From contig JAZSEH010000068.1 of NCBI GenBank assembly GCA_045531585.1, positions 1 to 27,687 on the forward strand: a stretch of 27,687 nt of DNA. Direction: 5' to 3'. Positions within the stretch are counted from its first letter, which is position 1. Each line of letters opens with the position of its first letter. Below are positions 6,283 to 14,625 of the stretch, one piece after another. A program made the position numbers and the translations under genes. Source of the DNA: SIG587 sp045531585. Lineage in GTDB: Bacteria; Bacillota; Clostridia; Oscillospirales; Acutalibacteraceae. The notes beneath the pieces were generated by a model, which had not been told where the DNA came from, did not search any database, and worked only from the letters and a program-made list of their open reading frames with translations.

Positions 6283-7017
6283 TTATTCCTCGTCAGGCTG
6301 TTCCCAGTTGTACCAGATTTCCTGAACGTCGTCATTTTCCTCAAGCATATCAATAAGCTTTTCCATTTTTGTTACCATTTCGGGGTCATCAATGGTGGTC
6401 ATTGTGGAGGGGATATATGCAACCTCGGCAGAAAGGAAGGTGTAGCCCTTTTCCTCAAGGAAGTCACGCACCTTGCCCATTTCGTTGGGGTCGGTGGAAA
6501 TTTCAAATACGTCACCGTCGGAGTTAAAGTCCTCAGCGCCTGCCTCTAAGGCGGCATCCATAACGGTTTCCTCGTCCTTACCCTCGGCCTCAATAACTAT
6601 CTGGCCCTTGCGCTCAAACATAAACATAACGCTTCCGGGCTGACCCAGATTACCGCCGCATTTATCAAAGTAGTGACGCATATCACCTGCAGTACGGTTG
6701 CGATTATCGGTAAGGGTTTCAACAACAACGGCAACGCCACAGGGGCCGTAGCCTTCGTAAACAATCTCCTCATAATTATCGCCGCCGCCTTCTCCTGCGG
6801 CCTTCTTAATAATACGCTCAATATTATCGTTAGGCACGTTGGCTGCCTTGGCCTTGGCAATAACGTCCTTAAGCTTGCTGTTTTCGTTAACATTGGGGCC
6901 GCCTGCCTTAACAACCATTGCAAGCTCGCGGCCTATTTTAGTGAAAACCTTAGCGCGCTGCTGGTCGGTTTTCTCCTTTTTACGCTTAATGGTACTCCAT
7001 TTGGAATGTCCTGACAT
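6283..7017 (-). CDS. yebC: YebC/PmpR-family protein (transcription/translation regulator)
   Basis: 244 aa, the normal family length. It begins with the hallmark MSGHSKWSTIKRKKEKTDQQR and continues with KVFTKIGRELAMVVKAGG, NVPNDNIERIIKKAAGEG, and the VYEGYGPCGVAVVVETLTDN block with the conserved NRT(A). The C-terminal acidic end (EENDDVQEIWYNWE) is also typical. The family is cytoplasmic; members have been described as DNA-binding regulators and, more recently, as factors that relieve ribosome stalling. Own promoter candidate at 7054-7082 and own terminator at 6249-6278, so probably monocistronic. Confidence 0.96.
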   Translation of the reverse strand: MSGHSKWSTIKRKKEKTDQQRAKVFTKIGRELAMVVKAGGPNVNENSKLKDVIAKAKAANVPNDNIERIIKKAAGEGGGDNYEEIVYEGYGPCGVAVVVETLTDNRNRTAGDMRHYFDKCGGNLGQPGSVMFMFERKGQIVIEAEGKDEETVMDAALEAGAEDFNSDGDVFEISTDPNEMGKVRDFLEEKGYTFLSAEVAYIPSTMTTIDDPEMVTKMEKLIDMLEENDDVQEIWYNWEQPDEE

Positions 7018-7053
7018 TTAAATTCATCCTTTATAATAAATTTCAACCAAATT

Positions 7054-7082
7054 ATTTTAGCACATATAATCCCTTTAGGCAA
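7054..7082 (-). promoter_or_regulatory. Promoter of yebC
   Basis: - strand TTGCCT (plus 7077-7082), 17-bp spacer, TAAAAT (plus 7054-7059), about 37 bases upstream of the yebC ATG. It lies between the stop of the carboxypeptidase gene and yebC. Confidence 0.55.
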
Positions 7083-7094
7083 GGGCTTTTTATT

Positions 7095-7922
7095 TTAATA
7101 TCCGTTATTTGCCAGATATTCTTCAAAAACAAGGCCGCTGTCGTATATCTTCTTGGCGTTATCCTTACCCACGTAGCGGTAGTGCCAAGGCTCAGGAATA
7201 ATGCCTGTGGTGTCCTGCTTATCGTCGGGATATCGGTAAATAAAGCCATATTTATAGCAATTTTCCTGAAGCCACTTAAACTCCTTGGTGTATCTGAAGC
7301 TGTCCTCGGTGGAGTTAAAGTCCACCGCAAGGCCCAGCTGATGCTCACTGGTTCCGGGAATAGCAACGGCCTTGGCTGCCGCAATCTCTGCCTGTTTTCT
7401 TGTGTAGGAGGGATTGGCAGCCATAACGCGGTTTACCTTGTTGTTGAAAAGTGCGGTTTGCTCTGCTGTGGTACGGGTGGAGGAGACAAGAATAAGGTTT
7501 GCACCCTGACTTCTTGCATCATCCATCATTTTAATAAGGTCGTCAAAGCCCACGTCGGCAAAGGACATATTCGCCCAGGTGCCGTAGCCTGCGGGAATTG
7601 GCGTGGTATCAGGCTTAAAGCCTTCGGGCAGGGGTACCCACGGGTTAACAAGGGTCATAAGATATTTTTCGTCCTCAATGGTAACGGGCTTGCTTGCAGG
7701 GGTAGAGGTATCGGGTGTCGAGGAGGATACAGGCTTACTGCTGACCTCAGAGGAGCTTTGCTCCGCAGAGCTTGTCCCCGTCTCAATAACAGAGGATGCC
7801 TCACTCTGGACAGAGCCTTGGTCACTTCCTGAAACAATATCCTGTTTTTCGCCTGCGGTACAGCCGCAAAGGGCGGCGCAAAGGCACAATACAAGGACGA
7901 AAGCGGTTAATTTAAGCTTCAT
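7095..7922 (-). CDS. M15-family D-alanyl-D-alanine carboxypeptidase lipoprotein (VanY/LAS type)
   Basis: About 275 aa. Signal peptide with a lipobox-like LCGC, so Cys21 is the probable lipid anchor. Next comes a Ser/Thr/Pro-rich linker of about 60 residues that should span the wall, then an M15B catalytic domain. Zinc and catalytic residues are visible in SEHQLGLAVD (His194, Asp201) and EPWHYRY (Glu244, His247; numbering from ATG 7922). The enzyme trims the terminal D-Ala from peptidoglycan stem peptides outside the cell. Start: GGAGG lies nine bases before ATG 7922 but only three before ATG 7928. The start lies inside the end of dusB, indicating coupling. No van regulator or VanH/X neighbours, so housekeeping wall maturation rather than glycopeptide resistance is inferred. 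Confidence 0.88.
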   Translation of the reverse strand: MKLKLTAFVLVLCLCAALCGCTAGEKQDIVSGSDQGSVQSEASSVIETGTSSAEQSSSEVSSKPVSSSTPDTSTPASKPVTIEDEKYLMTLVNPWVPLPEGFKPDTTPIPAGYGTWANMSFADVGFDDLIKMMDDARSQGANLILVSSTRTTAEQTALFNNKVNRVMAANPSYTRKQAEIAAAKAVAIPGTSEHQLGLAVDFNSTEDSFRYTKEFKWLQENCYKYGFIYRYPDDKQDTTGIIPEPWHYRYVGKDNAKKIYDSGLVFEEYLANNGY

Positions 7923-8886
7923 TTTCATTTTCCTCCAATACCCTTTCGTATATTCGTTTAATATCGTCAATTGATTTTATTTCACCGCACATTTTTCGGT
8001 AGTTTGCGGCGTTTTTTACACCCCGCATATACCAGGCGGTATGCTTTCTTGATTCTAAAATGGCTATATAGGGGTCCTTATACTCCTGCATAAGCTCCAC
8101 CTGACGGAGCATAACGTCAAGCCGCTCCTTTAAGGTGGGCAAAGGCAGGACCTGTCCCGTTTCCATATAGTGGTTAATCTGAGCAAAAACAAAGGGATTG
8201 CCCATTGCGGCACGGCCTACCATAACAAAGTCACAGCCTGTTTGCTCATACATTTCCTTGGCGCTTTGGCCGTCCACCACGTCACCGTTGGCAATTACGG
8301 GAATACTTACCGCATTTTTAACCTCACGGATAACCTCACGGCGCACACCGGGGGCATACATCTGGGCCCTTGTTCTGCCGTGTACCGTAATGGCATCGGC
8401 TCCTGCGTCCTCAAGGATTTTGGCCATTTCTACGGCGTTTATGCTGTTGTCATCCCAGCCAATGCGTATCTTGGCGGTAACGGGAACGTCCACCGCCGCT
8501 TTTACGGCCCTAAGGATTCTGCCTGCAAGGGCGGGGTCGCGAAGAAGGGCACTGCCTCCCCCGTTTCCTGCAACCTTAGGGGCAGGACAGCCCATATTTA
8601 TGTCTATAAAATCGGGGTTATAGGTAAGAGCCTGCCTTGCGGCAACCGCCATAATTTCGGGGTCGCCACCAAAAAGCTGGGAGGCCATCGGGCGTTCATT
8701 TTCGCCTACGCTAAGGTAGGAGGCGGATTTTTTATCCCCCATACTCACACCCTTTGCGCTGGTAAGTTCACCAACGGTGTAGGCGGCGCCAAAGTCACGG
8801 CAAAGCTCACGCATGGCCCTGTCGGCAACACCTGCCATAGGCGCAAGGGCGGCATAGCCCGAAATTTGAAGGTTTCCTATCTTCAT
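7912..8886 (-). CDS. dusB: tRNA-dihydrouridine synthase B
   Basis: 324 aa, full length. FMN-dependent reductase that converts uridines to dihydrouridine in the tRNA D-loop. Motifs: ALAPMAGVAD (FMN/substrate N-terminus), ASQLFGGD, DINMGCPAPKV with catalytic Cys100 exactly where E. coli DusB has it, TAKIRIGW, ITVHGRTRAQMY and IPVIANGDV (TIM-barrel phosphate binding), and the C-terminal helical R..K..AWYM..V motif. Its ATG overlaps the previous stop by four bases (ATGA, 8883-8886), and its own end overlaps the carboxypeptidase start, so three genes form one coupled unit. Confidence 0.96.
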   Translation of the reverse strand: MKIGNLQISGYAALAPMAGVADRAMRELCRDFGAAYTVGELTSAKGVSMGDKKSASYLSVGENERPMASQLFGGDPEIMAVAARQALTYNPDFIDINMGCPAPKVAGNGGGSALLRDPALAGRILRAVKAAVDVPVTAKIRIGWDDNSINAVEMAKILEDAGADAITVHGRTRAQMYAPGVRREVIREVKNAVSIPVIANGDVVDGQSAKEMYEQTGCDFVMVGRAAMGNPFVFAQINHYMETGQVLPLPTLKERLDVMLRQVELMQEYKDPYIAILESRKHTAWYMRGVKNAANYRKMCGEIKSIDDIKRIYERVLEENENEA

Positions 8887-9107
8887 AGAATTTCGTCATC
8901 CTCAGGGAGACGGCGGGAAAGCTCATCAAGTCTTTTTATTATGTTCTTCTGGGTCTCCATTATGTGGGAAAGGGCAAAAAGTAAAACCGCCAGCGTTACC
9001 GAAAGGCAGATGCAGGCAAGCATTAAATTTACCTCACCCAATATCAGGCCAAGGACAATGCCTACAATAAGCACCGCTATGCCAAGGACAGACAGAAGTA
9101 TGTGCAT
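8883..9107 (-). CDS. Small membrane protein with two transmembrane helices, unknown function
   Basis: 74 aa: helix 1 about residues 3-26 (LLSVLGIAVLIVGIVLGLIL), helix 2 about 30-52 (LMLACICLSVTLAVLLFALS), then a charged cytoplasmic-like tail KNIIKRLDELSRRLPEDDEI with heptad-type spacing that may form a short coiled coil. ATG 9107 has AAGGAG at spacing seven. A longer frame reaching 9191 only reads into the intergenic repeat and is rejected. Its stop overlaps the dusB start (ATGA), so it is first in a dusB-carboxypeptidase unit. I do not recognise a family. Confidence 0.72.
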   Translation of the reverse strand: MHILLSVLGIAVLIVGIVLGLILGEVNLMLACICLSVTLAVLLFALSHIMETQKNIIKRLDELSRRLPEDDEIL

Positions 9108-9128
9108 ATTTGTACTCCTTATTACATT

Positions 9129-9446
9129 AAATTTCATATAAAAGGCTCCCTCTGTGAGGGAGCTGTCACCGCAAGGTGACTGAGGGAGCAAATTTCATAT
9201 AAAAGGCTCCCTCTGAGAGGGAGCTGTCACCGTGAGGTGACTGAGGGAGTAAATTTCATATAAAAGGCTCCCTCCGAGAGGGTGACTCCCCACAGTGTGG
9301 GGAGATGTCCAAAGGACAGAGGGGACGGGCTCCGGTAGGGAGCTGTCACCGCAAGGTGACTGAGGGAGTAAATTTCATATAAAAAACTCCCTTTGTCAAA
9401 ACCCTTTGGTTTTGACACCTCCCTCAAAGAGGGAGGCATTAATATG
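9129..9446. repeat. Tandem cluster of four palindromic repeat units
   Basis: Four consecutive units each begin AAATTTCATATAAAA: 9129-9189 and 9190-9250 (61 bp each, differing at only a few bases), 9251-9369 (long composite with the CTCCCCACA-TGTGGGGAG and GTCCAAAGGAC hairpins) and 9370-9446 (variant with TGTCAAAACC-GGTTTTGACA). Each carries CTCCCTC/GAGGGAG and GTCACC/GGTGAC palindromes. Non-coding; on the - strand the last unit ends GGGAGTTTTTT and could terminate the V-ATPase transcript. The composite unit recurs inverted at 169-313. Confidence 0.85.
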
Positions 9447-9451
9447 GAATT

Positions 9452-10123
9452 TTATAGCATATCAGGATTTGCCCGTTTTTTCTCTATCTGCTCCTTAACC
9501 ATCATATCCTTAACCTTCATAAGGCGGGTGCGGCTTGAACGGTCGTTTTCCTCCAGCTTCATTGTTATAAAGCGGATGGTCTCCTGATAACGAGGTATCA
9601 TAACGTGCTCAAGAGCATTAACACGGCGACGGGTCTTTTCAATTTCAATAGCCATACGCTGTGTGGCCTTTTCGGTTTCGGCAAGGCGGAGCATAAGGGG
9701 TAACAGGTCATTTACCTGCTCCACTGCGCTGTCCAGCTCAAAGGAGGTATCAGCAAAGCCGTAGGCATAGATGTCGCCTGCCTCGCTGGTGCGCAGTCGA
9801 GTTTCAAATTTGGGTATCTCAACACTCATAACGTTTTCGGTTTCAACACTAAGGCTAACCTGTTGCTTAGGGTACATAAGTGCGGTGTCAAGACTTTTCT
9901 TATCCATAAGGGCGCTTGCCTGAACAAAGTGGGAGTGGGCGCTGCCAATCTCCCCTTCAACCTGAGCTCTAAGCTCCTTATTTTCTCTTATAAGCTCAAG
10001 AAAGCGGCGCATAAGCTCATCACGCTTATCCTTAAGCAGTTTATGGCCGCGCACTGCGGTGCTAAGCTGCTTTTTCAGGCGTGTCAGCTCCATACGGGTT
10101 GGGTTAACGTTAAGCACAGCCAT
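9452..10123 (-). CDS. ntpD: V-type ATP synthase subunit D
   Basis: 223 aa. Central rotor shaft of the V1 sector: two long antiparallel helices, seen as the N-terminal NVNPTRMELTRLKKQLSTA and the C-terminal RRRVNALEHVMIPRYQETI, both hallmarks of subunit D. It couples ATP hydrolysis in the A3B3 ring to rotation of the membrane ring. It is the last gene of the operon, 13 bases after ntpB. There is no strong Shine-Dalgarno, so translation may be coupled to ntpB. It is followed by the repeat cluster 9129-9446. Confidence 0.96.
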   Translation of the reverse strand: MAVLNVNPTRMELTRLKKQLSTAVRGHKLLKDKRDELMRRFLELIRENKELRAQVEGEIGSAHSHFVQASALMDKKSLDTALMYPKQQVSLSVETENVMSVEIPKFETRLRTSEAGDIYAYGFADTSFELDSAVEQVNDLLPLMLRLAETEKATQRMAIEIEKTRRRVNALEHVMIPRYQETIRFITMKLEENDRSSRTRLMKVKDMMVKEQIEKKRANPDML

Positions 10124-10136
10124 CTACTTCACCGCC

Positions 10137-11510
10137 TTACTGCTTTCCATAATAGCGGTCAAGCATTTCGTCGCTTATACGCTTTAGCTCGCTTCTGGGC
10201 AGAATGGATAAAAGCTTCCAGCCAATATCAAGGGTTTCCTCAATGGTGCGGTTGGTGAAATAGCCCTGAGAAACGTATTCCTTCTCAAAGCGCTCGGCAA
10301 ACTCGGCATAAAGCTTATCGGTGGGGGTTAAGGCCGCCTCACCAAGAATAACCATAAGCTCCTTGGCATCCTTACCTCTTGCATAGGCGGCAAAGAGCTG
10401 GTTCATTGTTCCCGAGTGGTCCTCACGGGTACGTCCCTTACCTATACCCTTATCTTTAAGACGGGAAAGGCTTGGCAGAACGTCAATGGGGGGCATAACG
10501 CCCTTTCTGTAAAGCTCACGGGAAAGTATTATCTGACCCTCGGTAATATAGCCTGTAAGGTCAGGAATGGGGTGGGTTTTATCATCCTCAGGCATAGTAA
10601 GAATGGGAATGAGTGTAATGGAGCCGTCACTTCCCTTTTTACGGCCTGCGCGCTCGTAAAGGGTGGCAAGGTCGGTATACATATAACCGGGGTAGCCGCG
10701 GCGGCCCGGAACCTCCTTACGGGCGGCGGAAACCTCACGCAGGGCATCGGCATAGTTGGTAATATCGGTCATAATAACCAGCACCTGCATACCAAGGTCA
10801 AAGGCAAGGTATTCGGCACAGGTCAGTGCCATTTTAGGTGTTGCAATACGCTCAATTGCAGGGTCGTTTGCAAGGTTAATAAACATTACGGTACGGTCTA
10901 TGGCGCCGGTCTCCTTAAAGGAGTCAACAAAGAAGTTTGATTCCTCAAAGGTAATACCCATAGCGGCAAAAACAACGGCAAACTGCTCGTTTTCACCGCG
11001 AACTGCGGCCTGACGTGCTATCTGTGCCGCAAGATTTGCGTGGGGCAGACCCGAGGCCGAGAAAATAGGCAGCTTTTGTCCCCTTACCAGAGTATTAAGA
11101 CCGTCAATGGCGGAAACACCCGTCTGAATAAACTCCTGAGGGTAGTTTCTGGCGGCAGGGTTCATAGGTCTGCCGTTAACGTCAAGGCGTTTTTCGGGGA
11201 TGATGTCGGGACCGCCGTCAATGGGGCGGCCAAGGCCGTCAAACACGCGGGAGAGCATATCCTTTGATACGGGCAGTTCCATACTGCGTCCTAAAAATCT
11301 TACCTTAGAGCCTGCAAGGTTAATACCTGCGGCGCTTTCAAAAAGCTGAACAAGGGCATTGGTGCCGTTAACCTCAAGCACCTTGCAACGGCGGGTTTCC
11401 CCTGAGGGCAGTTCTATCTCGCCCAGCTCATCATATTTTACGTTTTCAACGTCACTTACCATCATAAGAGGTCCTGCAACCTCACGTATGGTTCTGTACT
11501 CCTTAGGCAT
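10137..11510 (-). CDS. ntpB: V-type ATP synthase subunit B (non-catalytic)
   Basis: 457 aa. Begins MPKEYRTIREVAGPLMMV and contains the ATPase alpha/beta family nucleotide-binding fold without a functional P-loop: the Walker A position reads IFSASGLPHANLAAQI, as usual for V-type B. Also FVDSFKETGAIDRTVMFINL, TDITNYADALREVSAARKEVPGRRGYPGYMY and the signature block PSLSRLKDKGIGKGRTREDH. Alternates with subunit A in the hexameric head. ATG 11510, 17 bases after ntpA. Confidence 0.97.
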   Translation of the reverse strand: MPKEYRTIREVAGPLMMVSDVENVKYDELGEIELPSGETRRCKVLEVNGTNALVQLFESAAGINLAGSKVRFLGRSMELPVSKDMLSRVFDGLGRPIDGGPDIIPEKRLDVNGRPMNPAARNYPQEFIQTGVSAIDGLNTLVRGQKLPIFSASGLPHANLAAQIARQAAVRGENEQFAVVFAAMGITFEESNFFVDSFKETGAIDRTVMFINLANDPAIERIATPKMALTCAEYLAFDLGMQVLVIMTDITNYADALREVSAARKEVPGRRGYPGYMYTDLATLYERAGRKKGSDGSITLIPILTMPEDDKTHPIPDLTGYITEGQIILSRELYRKGVMPPIDVLPSLSRLKDKGIGKGRTREDHSGTMNQLFAAYARGKDAKELMVILGEAALTPTDKLYAEFAERFEKEYVSQGYFTNRTIEETLDIGWKLLSILPRSELKRISDEMLDRYYGKQ

Positions 11511-11526
11511 TTAAAACTCCCCCTTT

Positions 11527-13296
11527 CTATTCCTGAGCGGCGGCCACGGCGGCCTTAAGCTCGTTATCAAGCTGCTCAAGAGCAGCGGTGTAATCCTTTT
11601 GTGCCAAATCCTCTGCGGCATACTTTATGCGGCCAATCTTTTCCCTTGCAGGGGTGGTAACAATGGCCTCAATATCGGCACCGTTTTTTAGTGCTGACAG
11701 CGCCTTATCGTAGAACTGCAGAATGGCGGACATCATTAAATACTGCTTATTCAGTGAGGTGTAGGTATCCTCATCCATAAAGGCGTTCTGGTGCAGATAG
11801 TCCTCACGGATACTGCGTGCCGCCTCTAATTTCAGGCGGTCGGGAGCGGAGAGTGCGTCCATACCAACAAGCTTAACAATCTCTTCAAGCTCGGCCTCGT
11901 CCTGAAGCAGGGTCATTATCCTGCCGCGAAGCTGGTCCCAATCGGGTTTAACGTTCTCGCTAAACCAGTTTGAGAGGGAATCGGCATAAAGGGAATAGCT
12001 TGTAAGCCAGTTAATGGCGGGGAAATGGCGCTTGTATGCAAGGGAGGAATCAAGTCCCCAGAAAACCTTAACTATACGAAGGGTTGCCTGAGAAACAGGC
12101 TCGGAAATATCACCGCCGGGAGGGGAAACGGCGCCGATAACCGAAAGGGCGCCCTCGGTATCCTCACTGCCATTTACAATAACTCGGCCTGCACGCTCAT
12201 AAAACTGTGCAAGACGGGAGCCTAAGTATGCAGGATAACCTTCTTCACCGGGCATTTCCTCAAGACGGCCAGACATCTCACGGAGAGCCTCAGCCCAACG
12301 GGAGGTGGAGTCGGCCATAAGGGCAACGGTGTAGCCCATATCACGGAAGTATTCCGCAATGGTAATGCCTGTATAAATGGAAGCCTCACGGGCGGCAACG
12401 GGCATATCGGAGGTGTTGGCAATAAGCACGGTACGCTCCATAAGAGAGTTGCCTGTTCTGGGGTCCTTAAGCTCGGGGAATTCATTTAAAACGTCGGTCA
12501 TTTCGTTGCCGGGGTCACCGCGGCCGATGTAAACTATAATATCGGCGGCGGCCCACTTGGCAAGCTGATGCTGAACAACGGTTTTACCCGAACCGAAGGG
12601 GCCGGGAACGGCGGCAACACCGCCCTTTGCTATGGGGAACAGGGTGTCAATAACACGCTGACCCGTAATAAGGGGTATATCGGGAGAAAGCTTTTTCTTA
12701 TAGGGTCTGCCCACACGAACAGGCCAATTCTGTGTAAGGGTCAAAGCCTTTTCCTCACCCTTTTCGTTTTCAATAACACAAACGGTATCGGTAACGGTGA
12801 AGGAGCCTGCCTCAATGCTCTTAACGGTACCTGAAATACCTACGGGCACCATAATTTTATGAAGCACAATAGCGGTTTCCTGAACGGTACCAACGGTATC
12901 GCCTGAAACAACCTTATCTCCAACCTTAACGGTGGGGGTAAACTCCCATTTTGCTTCACGGGAAAGGCTTGGAACCTCAACACCGCGGGTAAGGTTTGAG
13001 CCGCTAATCTTCATAATTTCGGCCAGAGGACGCTGAATACCGTCAAAAATGGAGCCTATAAGACCGGGGCCCAGCTCAACGCTTAATGGCATACCGGTGG
13101 ATACAACCTCCTCACCGGGGCCAAGACCCGAGGTCTCCTCATAAACCTGAATGGATGCCTTGTCCTCGTGCATTTCAATAATTTCACCTATAAGGTGCTC
13201 GCTGCTAACGCGCACAACGTCGAACATATTGGCGTCACGCATACCCTCTGCTATAACCAGAGGACCTGCAACCTTTGTAACAATTCCCTTTGCCAT
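11527..13296 (-). CDS. ntpA: V-type ATP synthase subunit A (catalytic)
   Basis: 589 aa, normal length, including the roughly 90-residue bulge domain typical of A subunits (about residues 115-195). Walker A is GPFGSGKTV at 232-240; further marks are YIGRGDPGNEMTDVL, MEADSTSRWAEALRE-like MADSTSRWAEALREMSGRL and EEMPGEEGYPAYLGSRL. It hydrolyses or makes ATP at the A/B interface in the cytoplasmic head. The start has AAGGTG upstream, 12 bases after the subunit F gene. Confidence 0.97.
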   Translation of the reverse strand: MAKGIVTKVAGPLVIAEGMRDANMFDVVRVSSEHLIGEIIEMHEDKASIQVYEETSGLGPGEEVVSTGMPLSVELGPGLIGSIFDGIQRPLAEIMKISGSNLTRGVEVPSLSREAKWEFTPTVKVGDKVVSGDTVGTVQETAIVLHKIMVPVGISGTVKSIEAGSFTVTDTVCVIENEKGEEKALTLTQNWPVRVGRPYKKKLSPDIPLITGQRVIDTLFPIAKGGVAAVPGPFGSGKTVVQHQLAKWAAADIIVYIGRGDPGNEMTDVLNEFPELKDPRTGNSLMERTVLIANTSDMPVAAREASIYTGITIAEYFRDMGYTVALMADSTSRWAEALREMSGRLEEMPGEEGYPAYLGSRLAQFYERAGRVIVNGSEDTEGALSVIGAVSPPGGDISEPVSQATLRIVKVFWGLDSSLAYKRHFPAINWLTSYSLYADSLSNWFSENVKPDWDQLRGRIMTLLQDEAELEEIVKLVGMDALSAPDRLKLEAARSIREDYLHQNAFMDEDTYTSLNKQYLMMSAILQFYDKALSALKNGADIEAIVTTPAREKIGRIKYAAEDLAQKDYTAALEQLDNELKAAVAAAQE

Positions 13297-13308
13297 TTTT
13301 ATTTCACC

Positions 13309-13626
13309 TTACTTATTAAAAATAATATCGGAGCCTACGGCCTTTTCAACCGAGCTTTTAAGTCTTGCCACGCCTATTCCCGTATTGCCCTTAACCCCGG
13401 GAATGGGAATAACGGCGGGAAGCAGAGCCTCATCCAAGGCGGAAATTTCCTTACTTAAGGCCTGAGCGTATTCCTCGGTTATATATATAATGCCACAGCC
13501 TTCGCTAACAAGCCTTTTAAGGGCGGCCTGAGCCTGGTCGGCAGTTTCGCAGGGGTGTATCTGTAGTCCCACGGCGGCAAATCCCTTGGTGCTCTCGTTA
13601 TCGCCTATAACTGCAATATTAACCAT
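13309..13626 (-). CDS. V-type ATP synthase subunit F
   Basis: About 105 aa (equivalent to E. hirae NtpG). MVNIAVIGDNESTKGFAAVG opens the characteristic flavodoxin-like fold; GCGIIYITEEYAQAL and the PAVIPIPG motif follow. It binds the D shaft and regulates rotor activity. ATG 13626 is preferred because it gives the standard N-terminus; the upstream GTG 13638 would prefix four odd residues. The ATG lies inside the end of the subunit C gene (overlap of eight bases), so translation is coupled. Confidence 0.93.
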   Translation of the reverse strand: MVNIAVIGDNESTKGFAAVGLQIHPCETADQAQAALKRLVSEGCGIIYITEEYAQALSKEISALDEALLPAVIPIPGVKGNTGIGVARLKSSVEKAVGSDIIFNK

Positions 13627-14602
13627 AAAGCTCACCAAGCCTTCCCATTATTTCATTTTCACTCTGCCCTGTTTTCTTACCGCTGGCAATTATTCGAACG
13701 GCGGCAATCTCACGCTGACGGGCAACAAGGTAGCCTACCGCTACCTCACCGCCAACGGTGATATACTTTGCGCCCTTTGCAAGACCCATAATAAGGTTAT
13801 CGGTAAAAAGCTCAAACTGTGCAGGGCTTTCCTTATAAGCGGCGGCTGCCGCGGCGCTTTCCAGCTTATCGGCTGTGGTCAGTCGCTCAAGCACCGCCTC
13901 AACGCCTGCGGTGGCGGCGGAAACAAGCTCCTTTTTAGGAATTACGCCGGTTTCAATAAGGGCGTTATCCAAAAAGGCGGCGCTTTTGCCTGAACGGGCA
14001 CAGCGTAACGCGGCCTTTACGTTGGCGTAAAAGACCGTTGCGGTAATGATTTTCTCAAGCAAGGCTATGCCCGAGCCCTTGGCGGCCTCAAGACGGGCGC
14101 GCATACAGGCGGCATCCAGCAGAGCATCCGAAAGCTGGGGGTCACTGTCCTTAAAAAGGGCGTCATATGCACCCTCAAGGCCTATACGCAGTTCACCTTC
14201 AAGCAGGTCAAACCGTTTTTCGGCAGCTGCGGCCTTCAGGGTCTCCACAGGTACGGTAACGGGGGCTTTCAGGAGATGTGTATAGTCCACGTCCCTTGCG
14301 GTGCCCTTTAGTATAGCCTTTAAATTGTGAAAATCATTCTGATATAAAAAGGCGTTAAAAACCTCTTTTTCGGGAACAATGCTAAGCAGGTATTCCCAAA
14401 GGCGGCGGCTTTCGTTTTCCAGCATATCAAAAATATCGCCGTCGGTTTCGGGGCCCGTAAAAAAGCCCTTGTCCCGCAGAAAGGCCGCCATAGCGTCGGT
14501 GGAAGCAAGCCCTAAAAGCTGCTGTGTATCGGCGCTTTTAAGCAGGGTTACTTCGCGTGCGCGAAGATTTCCCACTGCAAATCCATAAGATGCCTTAGGC
14601 AT
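13619..14602 (-). CDS. ntpC: V-type ATP synthase subunit C
   Basis: 327 aa. Matches the V/A-type C subunit (funnel-shaped, mostly helical) that sits on the proteolipid ring and receives the D/F shaft: YGFAVGNLRAREVTLL at the N-terminus, EYLLSIVPEKEVFNAFLYQNDFHNLKAILKG in the first repeat, and the closing GYLVARQREIAAVRIIASGK followed by IMGRLGELYG. Alanine-rich helices fill the middle. Starts 23 bases after the subunit E gene. Confidence 0.94.
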   Translation of the reverse strand: MPKASYGFAVGNLRAREVTLLKSADTQQLLGLASTDAMAAFLRDKGFFTGPETDGDIFDMLENESRRLWEYLLSIVPEKEVFNAFLYQNDFHNLKAILKGTARDVDYTHLLKAPVTVPVETLKAAAAEKRFDLLEGELRIGLEGAYDALFKDSDPQLSDALLDAACMRARLEAAKGSGIALLEKIITATVFYANVKAALRCARSGKSAAFLDNALIETGVIPKKELVSAATAGVEAVLERLTTADKLESAAAAAAYKESPAQFELFTDNLIMGLAKGAKYITVGGEVAVGYLVARQREIAAVRIIASGKKTGQSENEIMGRLGELYG

Positions 14603-14625
14603 TTATTTTTCCTCCAAAAACAGGA

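Noticed and set aside
7182..7832. 216-aa + strand frame opposite the carboxypeptidase
   Set aside because: Shadow frame over a well-supported M15 enzyme.
8170..9141. 323-aa frame on the + strand opposite dusB
   Set aside because: Antisense shadow of dusB and its small upstream gene; Cys/His/Gly-rich translation typical of the complement of a real gene, with no motif.
9129..9250. Possible CRISPR array (two 61-bp near-identical units)
   Set aside because: Units are directly adjacent with no variable spacers, each is internally palindromic, and no cas genes are present.
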